NCBI GenBank assembly: GCA_964036315.1
Contig: OZ038500.1
Location: 54,482,925 to 54,546,924, forward strand
Length of the DNA: 64,000 bases
Source: Acanthosepion esculentum
Lineage: Eukaryota; Mollusca; Cephalopoda; Sepiida; Sepiidae
Reading direction: 5' to 3'
A program made the translations under genes and the position numbers. The notes beneath the pieces were generated by a model that was not told where the DNA came from, searched no databases, and saw only the letters and a program-made list of their open reading frames with translations. Within the stretch, counting starts at the first letter, position 1; the number at the start of each line of letters is the position of its first letter. Below, piece after piece: positions 1 through 12,262 of the stretch.

Positions 1-3000
1 TCGAAAATGTATTGCTGGCAATATTCTTTCTTCGAAAATGTATTACTGGCAATATTCTTTTTCCGAAAATGTGTTGCTGGCAATATTCTTTCTTGGAAAA
101 TGTATTGCTGGCAATATTCTTTCTTCAAAAATGTTTTGCTGGCAATATTCTTTCTTCGAAAAGGTGTTGCTGGAAATATTCTTTCTTAGAAAATGTATTG
201 CTGGCAATATTCTTCCTTCGAAAATGTGTTGCTGGCAATATTCTTTCTTCGAAAATGTATTGCTGGCAATATTCTTCGAAAATGTATTGCTGGCAATATT
301 CTTTCTTCGAAAATGTATTGCTGGCAATATTCTTACTTCGAAAATGTGTTGCTGGCAATATCCTTTCTTCGAAAATGTATTGCTGGCAATATTCTTCCTT
401 CGAAAATGTGTTGCTTGCAATATTCTTCCTTCGAATATGTGTTGCTGGCAATATTCTTTATTCGAAAATGTATTGCTGGCAACATTCTTCCTTCGAAAAT
501 GTGTTGCTGGCAATATTCTTTCTTCGAAAATGTATTGCTGGCAATAGTCTTTCTTCGAAAATGTATTGCTGGCAATATTCTTCCTTCGAAAAGGTATTGC
601 TGGGAATATTCTTTCTTCGAAAATGTATTGCTGGCAATATTCTTTCTTCGAAAATGTATTACTGGCAATATTCTTTCTTCGAAAATGTATTGCTGGCAAC
701 ATTCTTCCTTCGAAAATGTATTGCTGGCAATATTCTTTCTTCGAAAATGTATTGCTGGCAATATTCATACTTCGAAAATGTATTGCTGGCAATATTCTTC
801 CTTCGAAAATGTGTTGCTGGCAATATTCTTTCTTCGAAAATGTATTGCAGGCAATATTCTTTCTTCGAAAATGTATTGCTGGCAATATTCTTTCTTCGAA
901 AATGTAATGCTGGCAATATTCTTCCTTCGAAAATGTGTTGCTGGCAATATTCTTTCTTCGAAAATGTATTGCTGGCAATATTCTTCCTTCGAAAATGTGT
1001 TGCTTGCAATATTCTTTCTTCGAAAATGTATTGCTGGCAATATTCTTCCTTCGAAAATGTGTTGCTGGCAATATTCTTCCTTCGAAAATGTATTGCTGGC
1101 AATATTCTTCCTTCGAAAATGTGTTGCTGGCAATATTCTTTCTTCGAAAATGTATTGCTGGCAACATTCTTCCTTCGAAAATATGTTGCTGGCAATATTC
1201 TTTCTTCGAAAATGTATTGCTGGCAATATTCTTTCTTCGAAAATGTATTGCTGGCAATATTCTTCCTTCGAAAATGTATTGCTGGCAATATTCTTCCTTC
1301 GAAAAGGTATTGCTGGCAATATTCTTTCTTCGAAAATGTATTGCTGGCAATATTCTTTCTTCGAAAACGTATGACTGGCAATATTCTTTCTTCGAAAATG
1401 TATTGCTGGCAATATTCTTTCTTCGAAAATGTATTGCTGGCAACATTCTTCCTTCGAAAATGTATTGCTGGCAATATTCTTTCTTCGAAATTGTATTGCT
1501 GGCAATATTCATACTTCGAAAATGTATTGCTGGCAATATTCTTCCTTCGAAAATGTGCTGCTGGCAATATTCTTTCTTCGAAAATGTATTGCTGGCAATA
1601 TTCTTCCTTCGAAAAGGTATTGCTGGGAATATTCTTTCTTAGAAAATGTATTGCTGGCAATATTCTTTCTTCGAAAATGTATTACTGGCAATATTCTTTC
1701 TTCGAAAATGTATTGCTGGCAATATTCTTTCTTCGAAAATGTATTGCTGGAAATATTCTTTCTTCAAAAATATTTTGCTGGCAATATTCTTTCTTCGAAA
1801 ATGTGTTGCTGGACATATTCTTTCTTAGAAAATGTATTGCTGGCAATATTCTTTCTTCGAAAATGTGTTGCTGGCAATATTCTTTCTTCGAAAATGTATT
1901 GCTGGCAATATTCTTTCTTCGAAAATGTATTGCTGGCAATATTCTTTCTTCGAAAATGTATTGCTGGCAATATTCTTTCTTCGAAAACGTATTGCTGGCA
2001 ATATTCTTTCTTCGAAAATGTATTACTGGCAATATTCTTTCTCCGAAAATGTATTACTGGCAATATTCTTTCTTGGAAACGTATTGCTGGCAATATTCTT
2101 TCTTCAAAAATGTTTTGCTGGCAATATTCTTTCTTCGAAAATGTGTTGCTGGAAATATTCTTTCTTAGAAAATGTATTGCTGGCAATATTCTTTCTTCGA
2201 AAATGTGTTGCTGGCAATATTCTTTCTTCGAAAATGTGTTGCTGGCAATATTCTTTCTTCGAAAATGTATTGCTGGCAATATTCTTTCTTCGAAAATATA
2301 TTGCTGGCAATATTCTTTCTTGGAAAATGTATTGCTGGCAATATTCTTTCTTCGAAAATGTATTACTGGCAATATTCTTTCTTCGAAAATGTGTTGCTGG
2401 CAATATTCTTTCTTCAAAAAGGTGTTGCTGGCAATATTCTTTCTTCGAAAATGTATTACTGGCAATATTCTTTCTTCGAAAATGTATTGCTGGGAATATT
2501 CTTTCTTCGAAAATGTATTGCTGGCAATATTCTTTCTTCGAAAATGTATTGCTGGCAATATTCTTTCTTCGAAAATGTATTGCTGGCAATATTCTTTCTT
2601 CGAAAATGTGTTGCTGGCAATATTCTTTCTTCGAAAATGTATTGCTGGTAATATTCTTTCTTCGAAAATCTATTGCTTGCAATATTCTTTCTTCGAAAAT
2701 GTATTGCTGGCAATATTCTTTCTTCGAAAATGTATTGCTGGCAATATTCTTTCTTCGAAAATGTGTTGCTGGCAATATTCTTTCTTCGAAAATGTATTGC
2801 TGGCAATATTCTTTCTTCGAAAATGTATTGCTGGCAATATTCTTTCTTCGAAAATGTATTGCTGGCAATATTCTTTCTTCGAAAACGTATTGCTGGCAAT
2901 ATTCTTTCTTCATAAATGTTTTGCTGGCAATATTCTTTCTTCGAAAATGTGTTGCTGGAAATATTCTTTCTTAGAAAATGTATTGCTGGCAATATTCTTC

Positions 3001-3562
3001 CTTCGAAAATGTGTTGCTGGCAATATTCTTCCTTCGAAAATGTGTTGCTGGCAATATTCTTTCTTCGAAAATGTATTACTGGCAATATTCTTTCTTCGAA
3101 AATGTATTGCTGGCAATATTCTTTCTTCGAAAATGTATTGCTGGAAATATTCTTTCTTCAAAAATGTTTTGCTGGCAATATTCTTTCTTCGAAAATGTGT
3201 TGCTGGACATATTCTTTCTTAGAAAATGTATTGCTGGCAATATTCTTTCTTCGAAAATGTGTTGCTGGCAATATTCTTTCTTCGAAAATGTATTGCTGGC
3301 AATATTCTTTCTTCGAAAATGTATTGCTGGCAATATTCTTTCTTCGAAAATGTATTGCTGGCAATATTCTTTCTTCGAAAACGTATTGCTGGCAATATTC
3401 TTTCTTCGAAAATGTATTACTGGCAATATTCTTTCTCCGAAAATGTATTACTGGCAATATTCTTTCTTGGAAACGTATTGCTGGCAATATTCTTTCTTCA
3501 AAAATGTTTTGCTGGCAATATTCTTTCTTCGAAAATGTGTTGCTGGAAATATTCTTTCTTAG
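1..3562. repeat. Higher-order block A, copy 1
   Basis: The order of variant monomers from position 1 to about 3,562 is repeated from 4,738. Shifts of 4,737 bases (left part) and 4,644 bases (right part) align the two; the 93-base difference is three monomers missing from copy 2. Translated patterns are identical over hundreds of residues, for example 43-1,536 against 4,780-6,273. The block probably begins left of the window. Confidence 0.9.
1682..3426. repeat. Nested ~1,394-bp higher-order period inside block A
   Basis: The monomer order at 1,682-2,032 recurs at 3,076-3,426 (shift 1,394, about 45 monomers). It appears again at 6,419-6,769 and 7,720-8,070 in the second copy (shift 1,301, which is 1,394 minus 93). 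The period therefore existed before block A was duplicated. Confidence 0.8.
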
Positions 3563-4737
3563 AAAATGTATTGCTGGCAATATTCTTTCTTCGAAAATGT
3601 GTTGCTGGCAATATTCTTTCTTCGAAAATGTGTTGCTGGCAATATTCTTTCTTCGAAAATGTATTGCTGGCAATATTCTTTCTTCGAAAATGTATTGCTG
3701 GCAATATTCTTTCTTCGAAAATGTATTGCTGGCAATATTCTTTCTTCGAAAATGTGTTGCTGGCAATATTCTTTCTTCGAAAATGTATTGCTGGCAATAT
3801 TCTTTCTTCGAAAATGTATTGCTGGCAATATTCTTTCTTCGAAAATGTATTGCTGGCAATATTCTTTCTTCGAAAACGTATTGCTGGCAATATTCTTTCT
3901 TCGAAAATGTATTACTGGCAATATTCTTTTTCCGAAAATGTATTACTGGCAATATTCTTTCTTGGAAAATGTATTGCTGGCAATATTCTTTCTTCAAAAA
4001 TGTTTTGCTGGCAATATTCTTACTTCGAAAATGTGTTGCTGGCAATATCCTTTCTTCGAAAATGTATTGCTGGCAATATTCTTCCTTCGAAAATGTGTTG
4101 CTTGCAATATTCTTCCTTCGAAAATGTGTTGCTGGCAATATTCTTTCTTCGAAAATGTATTGCTGGCAACATTCTTCCTTCGAAAATGTGTTGCTGGCAA
4201 TATTCTTTCTTCGAAAATGTATTGCTGGCAATAGTCTTTCTTCGAAAATGTATTGCTGGCTATATTCTTCCTTCGAAAAGGTATTGCTGGGAATATTCTT
4301 TCTTCGAAAATGTATTGCTGGCAATATTCTTTCTTCGAAAATGTATTACTGGCAATATTCTTTCTTCGAAAATGTATTGCTGGCAACATTCTTCCTTCGA
4401 AAATGTATTGCTGGCAATATTCTTTCTTCGAAAATGTATTGCTGGCAATATTCATACTTCGAAAATGTATTGCTGGCAATATTCTTCCTTCGAAAATGTA
4501 TTACTGGCAATATTCTTTCTTCGAAAATGTATTGCTGGCAATATTCTTTCTTCGAAAATGTATTGCTGGCAATATTCTTTCTTCGAAAATTTATTGCTGG
4601 CAATATTCTTTCTTCGAAAATGTATTGCTGGCAATATTCTTTCTTCGAAAATGTGTTGCTGGCAATATTCTTTCTTCGAAAATGTATTGCTGGTAATATT
4701 CTTTCTTCGAAAATCTATTGCTTGCAATATTCTTTCT

Positions 4738-7700
4738 TCGAAAATGTATTGCTGGCAATATTCTTTCTTCGAAAATGTATTACTGGCAATATTCTTTTTC
4801 CGAAAATGTGTTGCTGGCAATATTCTTTCTTGGAAAATGTATTGCTGGCAATATTCTTTCTTCAAAAATGTTTTGCTGGCAATATTCTTTCTTCGAAAAG
4901 GTGTTGCTGGAAATATTCTTTCTTAGAAAATGTATTGCTGGCAATATTCTTCCTTCGAAAATGTGTTGCTGGCAATATTCTTTCTTCGAAAATGTATTGC
5001 TGGCAATATTCTTCGAAAATGTATTGCTGGCAATATTCTTTCTTCGAAAATGTATTGCTGGCAATATTCTTACTTCGAAAATGTGTTGCTGGCAATATCC
5101 TTTCTTCGAAAATGTATTGCTGGCAATATTCTTCCTTCGAAAATGTGTTGCTTGCAATATTCTTCCTTCGAAAATGTGTTGCTGGCAATATTCTTTATTC
5201 GAAAATGTATTGCTGGCAACATTCTTCCTTCGAAAATGTGTTGCTGGCAATATTCTTTCTTCGAAAATGTATTGCTGGCAATAGTCTTTCTTCGAAAATG
5301 TATTGCTGGCAATATTCTTCCTTCGAAAAGGTATTGCTGGGAATATTCTTTCTTCGAAAATGTATTGCTGGCAATATTCTTTCTTCGAAAATGTATTACT
5401 GGCAATATTCTTTCTTCGAAAATGTATTGCTGGCAACATTCTTCCTTCGAAAATGTATTGCTGGCAATATTCTTTCTTCGAAAATGTATTGCTGGCAATA
5501 TTCATACTTCGAAAATGTATTGCTGGCAATATTCTTCCTTCGAAAATGTGTTGCTGGCAATATTCTTTCTTCGAAAATGTATTGCAGGCAATATTCTTTC
5601 TTCGAAAATGTATTGCTGGCAATATTCTTTCTTCGAAAATGTAATGCTGGCAATATTCTTCCTTCGAAAATGTGTTGCTGGCAATATTCTTTCTTCGAAA
5701 ATGTATTGCTGGCAATATTCTTCCTTCGAAAATGTGTTGCTTGCAATATTCTTTCTTCGAAAATGTATTGCTGGCAATATTCTTCCTTCGAAAATGTGTT
5801 GCTGGCAATATTCTTCCTTCGAAAATGTATTGCTGGCAATATTCTTCCTTCGAAAATGTGTTGCTGGCAATATTCTTTCTTCGAAAATGTATTGCTGGCA
5901 ACATTCTTCCTTCGAAAATATGTTGCTGGCAATATTCTTTCTTCGAAAATGTATTGCTGGCAATATTCTTTCTTCGAAAATGTATTGCTGGCAATATTCT
6001 TCCTTCGAAAATGTATTGCTGGCAATATTCTTCCTTCGAAAAGGTATTGCTGGCAATATTCTTTCTTCGAAAATGTATTGCTGGCAATATTCTTTCTTCG
6101 AAAACGTATGACTGGCAATATTCTTTCTTGGAAAATGTATTGCTGGCAATATTCTTTCTTCGAAAATGTATTGCTGGCAACATTCTTCCTTCGAAAATGT
6201 ATTGCTGGCAATATTCTTTCTTCGAAATTGTATTGCTGGCAATATTCATACTTCGAAAATGTATTGCTGGCAATATTCTTCCTTCGAAAATGTGCTGCTG
6301 GCAATATTCTTTCTTCGAAAATGTATTGCTGGCAATATTCTTCCTTCGAAAAGGTATTGCTGGGAATATTCTTTCTTAGAAAATGTATTGCTGGCAATAT
6401 TCTTTCTTCGAAAATGTATTACTGGCAATATTCTTTCTTCGAAAATGTATTGCTGGCAATATTCTTTCTTCGAAAATGTATTGCTGGAAATATTCTTTCT
6501 TCAAAAATGTTTTGCTGGCAATATTCTTTCTTCGAAAATGTGTTGCTGGACATATTCTTTCTTAGAAAATGTATTGCTGGCAATATTCTTTCTTCGAAAA
6601 TGTGTTGCTGGCAATATTCTTTCTTCGAAAATGTATTGCTGGCAATATTCTTTCTTCGAAAATGTATTGCTGGCAATATTCTTTCTTCGAAAATGTATTG
6701 CTGGCAATATTCTTTCTTCGAAAACGTATTGCTGGCAATATTCTTTCTTCGAAAATGTATTACTGGCAATATTCTTTCTCCGAAAATGTATTACTGGCAA
6801 TATTCTTTCTTGGAAACGTATTGCTGGCAATATTCTTTCTTCAAAAATGTTTTGCTGGCAATATTCTTTCTTCGAAAATGTGTTGCTGGAAATATTCTTT
6901 CTTAGAAAATGTATTGCTGGCAATATTCTTTCTTCGAAAATGTATTGCTGGCAATATTCTTTCTTCGAAAATGTGTTGCTGGCAATATTCTTTCTTCGAA
7001 AATGTATTACTGGCAATATTCTTTCTTCGAAAATGTGTTGCTGGCAATATTCTTTCTTCAAAAAGGTGTTGCTGGCAATATTCTTTCTTCGAAAATGTAT
7101 TACTGGCAATATTCTTTCTTCGAAAATGTATTGCTGGGAATATTCTTTCTTCGAAAATGTATTGCTGGCAATATTCTTTCTTCGAAAATGTATTGCTGGC
7201 AATATTCTTTCTTCGAAAATGTATTGCTGGCAATATTCTTTCTTCGAAAATGTGTTGCTGGCAATATTCTTTCTTCGAAAATGTATTGCTGGTAATATTC
7301 TTTCTTCGAAAATCTATTGCTTGCAATATTCTTTCTTCGAAAATGTATTGCTGGCAATATTCTTTCTTCGAAAATGTATTGCTGGCAATATTCTTTCTTC
7401 GAAAATGTGTTGCTGGCAATATTCTTTCTTCGAAAATGTATTGCTGGCAATATTCTTTCTTCGAAAATGTATTGCTGGCAATATTCTTTCTTCGAAAATG
7501 TATTGCTGGCAATATTCTTTCTTCGAAAACGTATTGCTGGCAATATTCTTTCTTCATAAATGTTTTGCTGGCAATATTCTTTCTTCGAAAATGTGTTGCT
7601 GGAAATATTCTTTCTTAGAAAATGTATTGCTGGCAATATTCTTCCTTCGAAAATGTGTTGCTGGCAATATTCTTCCTTCGAAAATGTGTTGCTGGCAATA

Positions 7701-8206
7701 TTCTTTCTTCGAAAATGTATTACTGGCAATATTCTTTCTTCGAAAATGTATTGCTGGCAATATTCTTTCTTCGAAAATGTATTGCTGGAAATATTCTTTC
7801 TTCAAAAATGTTTTGCTGGCAATATTCTTTCTTCGAAAATGTGTTGCTGGACATATTCTTTCTTAGAAAATGTATTGCTGGCAATATTCTTTCTTCGAAA
7901 ATGTGTTGCTGGCAATATTCTTTCTTCGAAAATGTATTGCTGGCAATATTCTTTCTTCGAAAATGTATTGCTGGCAATATTCTTTCTTCGAAAATGTATT
8001 GCTGGCAATATTCTTTCTTCGAAAACGTATTGCTGGCAATATTCTTTCTTCGAAAATGTATTACTGGCAATATTCTTTCTCCGAAAATGTATTACTGGCA
8101 ATATTCTTTCTTGGAAACGTATTGCTGGCAATATTCTTTCTTCAAAAATGTTTTGCTGGCAATATTCTTTCTTCGAAAATGTGTTGCTGGAAATATTCTT
8201 TCTTAG
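4738..8206. repeat. Higher-order block A, copy 2 (three monomers shorter)
   Basis: Matches 1-3,562 monomer by monomer with few substitutions. It lacks 93 bases (three monomers) that copy 1 has inside 2,172-2,651. After 8,206 the order no longer follows copy 1 but resembles the stretch from 2,172 (shift 6,038), which shows nested reshuffling of the same blocks. Confidence 0.88.
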
Positions 8207-8699
8207 AAAATGTATTGCTGGCAATATTCTTTCTTCGAAAATGTGTTGCTGGCAATATTCTTTCTTCGAAAATGTGTTGCTGGCAATATTCTTTCTTCGA
8301 AAATGTATTGCTGGCAATATTCTTTCTTCGAAAATGTATTGCTGGCAATATTCTTTCTTGGAAAATGTATTGCTGGCAATATTCTTTCTTCGAAAATGTA
8401 TTACTGGCAATATTCTTTCTTCGAAAATGTGTTGCTGGCAATATTCTTTCTTCAAAAAGGTGTTGCTGGCAATATTCTTTCTTCGAAAATGTATTACTGG
8501 CAATATTCTTTCTTCGAAAATGTATTGCTGGCAATATTCTTTCTTCGAAAATGTATTGCTGGCAATATTCTTTCTTCGAAAATGTATTGCTGGCAATATT
8601 CTTTCTTCGAAAATGTGTTGCTGGCAATATTCTTTCTTCGAAAATGTATTGCTGGTAATATTCTTTCTTCGAAAATCTATTGCTTGCAATATTCTTTCT

Positions 8700-11600
8700 T
8701 CGAAAATGTATTGCTGGCAATATTCTTTCTTCGAAAATGTATTGCTGGCAATATTCTTTCTTCGAAAATGTGTTGCTGGCAATATTCTTTCTTCGAAAAT
8801 GTATTGCTGGCAATATTCTTTCTTCGAAAATGTATTGCTGGCAATATTCTTTCTTCGAAAATGTATTGCTGGCAATATTCTTTCTTCGAAAACGTATTGC
8901 TGGCAATATTCTTTCTTCATAAATGTTTTGCTGGCAATATTCTTTCTTCGAAAATGTGTTGCTGGAAATATTCTTTCTTAGAAAATGTATTGCTGGCAAT
9001 ATTCTTCCTTCGAAAATGTGTTGCTGGCAATATTCTTCCTTCGAAAATGTGTTGCTGGCAATATTCTTTCTTCGAAAATGTATTGCTGGCAATATTCTTT
9101 CTTCGAAAATGTATTGCTGGCAATATTCTTTCTTCGAAAATGTATTGCTGGCAATATTCTTACTTCGAAAATGTGTTGCTGGCAATATCCTTTCTTCGAA
9201 AATGTATTGCTGGCAATATTCTTCCTTCGAAAATGTGTTGCTTGCAATATTCTTTCTTCGAAAATGTATTGCTGGCAATATTCTTCCTTCGAAAATGTGT
9301 TGCTGGCAATATTCTTCCTTCGAAAATGTGTTGCTGGCAATATTCTTCCTTCGAAAATGTATTGCTGGCAATATTCTTCCTTCGAAAATGTGTTGCTGGC
9401 AATATTCTTTCTTCGAAAATGTATTGCTGGCAACATTCTTCCTTCGAAAATGTGTTGCTGGCAATATTCTTTCTTCGAAAATGTATTGCTGGCAATAGTC
9501 TTTCTTCGAAAATGTATTGCTGGCAATATTCATCCTTCGAAAAGGTATTGCTGGGAATATTCTTTCTTCGAAAATGTATTGCTGGCAATATTCTTTCTTC
9601 GAAAATGTATTACTGGCAATATTCTTTCTTCGAAAATGTATTGCTGGCAATATTCTTTCTTCGAAAATGTATTGCTGGCAACATTCTTCCTTCGAAAATG
9701 TATTGCTGGCAATATTCTTTCTTCGAAAATGTATTGCTGGCAATATTCATACTTCGAAAATGTATTGCTGGCAATATTCTTCCTTCGAAAATGTGCTGCT
9801 GGCAATATTCTTTCTTCGAAAATGTATTGCTGGCAATATTCTTTCTTCGAAAATGTATTGCTGGCAATATTCTTTCTTCCAAAATGTATTGCTGGCAATA
9901 TTGTTTCTTCGAAAATGTATTGCTGGCAATATTCTTTTTCGAAAATGTATTACTGGCAATATTCTTTCTCCGAAAATGTATTACTGGCAATATTCTTTCT
10001 TCAAAAATGTTTTGCTGGCAATATTCTTTCTTCGAAAATGTGTTGCTGGAAATATTCTTTCTTAGAAAATGTATTGCTGGCAATATTCTTCCTTCGAAAA
10101 TGTGTTGCTGGCAATATTCTTCCTTCGAAAATGTGTTGCTGGCAATATTCTTTCTTCGAAAATGTATTGCAGGCAATATTCTTTCTTCGAAAATGTATTG
10201 CTGGCAATATTCTTCTTCGAAAATGTAATGCTGGCAATATTCTTCCTTCGAAAATGTGTCGCTGGCAATATTCGTTCTTCGAAAATGTATTGCTGGCAAT
10301 ATTCTTCCTTCGAAAATGTGTTGCTTGCAATATTCTTTCTTCGAAAATGTATTGCTGGCAATATTCTTCCTTCGAAAATGTGTTGCTGGCAATATTCTTC
10401 CTTCGAAAATGTATTGCTGACAATATTCTTCCTTCGAAAATGTGTTGCTGGCAATATTCTTTCTTCGAAAATGTATTGCTGGCAACATTCTTCCTTCGAA
10501 AATATGTTGCTGGCAATATTCTTTCTTCGAAAATGTATTGCTGGCAATATTCTTTCTTCGAAAATGTATTGCTGGCAATATTCTTCCTTCGAAAATGTAT
10601 TGCTGGCAATATTCTTCCTTCGAAAAGGTATTGCTGGCAATATTCTTTCTTCGAAAATGTATTGCTGGCAATATTCTTTCTTCGAAAACGTATTACTGTC
10701 AATATTCTTCCTTCGAAAATGTGCTGCTGGCAATATTCTTTCTTCGAAAATGTATTGCTGGCAATATTCTTCCTTCGAAAAGGTATTGCTGGGAATATTC
10801 TTTCTTAGAAAATGTATTGCTGGCAATATTCTTTCTTCGAAAATGTATTACTGGCAATATTCTTTCTTCGAAAATGTATTGCTGGCAATATTCTTTCTTG
10901 GAAAATGTATTGCTGGCAATATTCTTTCTTCAAAAATGTTTTGCTGGCAATATTCTTTCTTCGAAAATGTGTTGCTGGAAATATTCTTTCTTAGAAAATG
11001 TATTGCTGGCAATATTCTTCCTTCGAAAATGTGTTGCTGGCAATATTCTTCCTTCGAAAATGTGTTGCTGGCAATATTCTTTCTTCGAAAATGTATTGCT
11101 GGCAATATTCTTTCTTCGAAAATGTATTGCTGGCAATATTCTTTCTTCGAAAATGTATTGCTGGCAATATTCTTTCTTCGAAAATGTATTGCTGGCAATA
11201 TTCTTTCTTCGAAAATGTATTACTGGCAATATTCTTTCTCCGAAAATGTATTGCTGGCAATATTCTTCCTTCGAAAATGTGTTGCTTGCAATATTCTTAC
11301 TTCGAAAATGTTTTGCTGGCAATATTCTTTCTTTGAAAATGTGTTGCTGGCAATATTCTTTCTTAGAAAATGTATTGCTGGCAATATTCTTCCTTCGAAA
11401 ATGTATTGCTGGCAATATTCTTCCTTCGAAAATGTGTTGCTGGCAATATTCTTTCTTCGAAAATGTATTGCTGGCAATATTCTTTCTCCGAAAATGTATT
11501 GCTGGCAATATTCTTTCTTCGAAAATGTATTGCTGGCAATATTGTTCCTTCGAAAATGTATTGCTGGCAATATTCTTTCTTCGAAAATGTATTGCTGGCA

Positions 11601-12262
11601 ATATTCTTCCTTCGAAAAGGTATTGCTGGCAATATTCTTTCTTCGAAAATGTATTGCTGGCAATATTCTTTCTTCGAAAATGTATTACTGGCAATATTCT
11701 TTCTTCGAAAATGTATTGCTGGCAATATTCTTTCTTCGAAAATGTATTGCTGGCAACATTCTTCCTTCGAAAATGTATTGCTGGCAATATTCTTTCTTCG
11801 AAAATGTATTGCTGGCAATATTCATACTTCGAAAATGTATTGCCGGCTATATTCTTCCTTCGAAAATGTGCTGCTGGCAATATTCTTTCTTCGAAAATGT
11901 ATTGCTGGCAATATCCTTTCTTCGAAAATGTGTTGCTGGCAATATTCTTTCTTCGAAAATGTATTGCTGGCAATATTCTTTCTTCGAAAATGTATTGCTG
12001 GCAATATTCTTTCTTCGAAAATGTGTTGCTGGCAATATTCTTTCTTCGAAAATGTATTGCGGGCAATATTCTTTCTTCGAAAATTTATTGCTGGCAATAT
12101 TCTTTCTTCGAAAATGTATTACTGGCAATATTCTTTCTTCGAAAATGTATTGCTGGCAATATTCTTTCTTCGAAAATGTATTACTGGCAATATTCTTTCT
12201 TCGAAAATGTGTTGCTGGCAATATTCTTTCTTCGAAAATGTATTGCTGGCAATATTATTTCT
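8700..12262. repeat. Higher-order block B, copy 1
   Basis: Shift of 3,563-3,564 bases aligns this block with 12,263-15,889. Landmarks include the cataaatg variant near 8,919 and 12,482, the ATTATT variant near 12,254 and 15,818, and the truncated monomer near 9,935 and 13,498. The left limit is approximate because flanking monomers are of the consensus type. Confidence 0.85.

Noticed and set aside
1..31. CENP-B box or telomere repeat in the satellite monomer
   Set aside because: Neither the CENP-B recognition pattern nor a TTAGGG-like unit is present.
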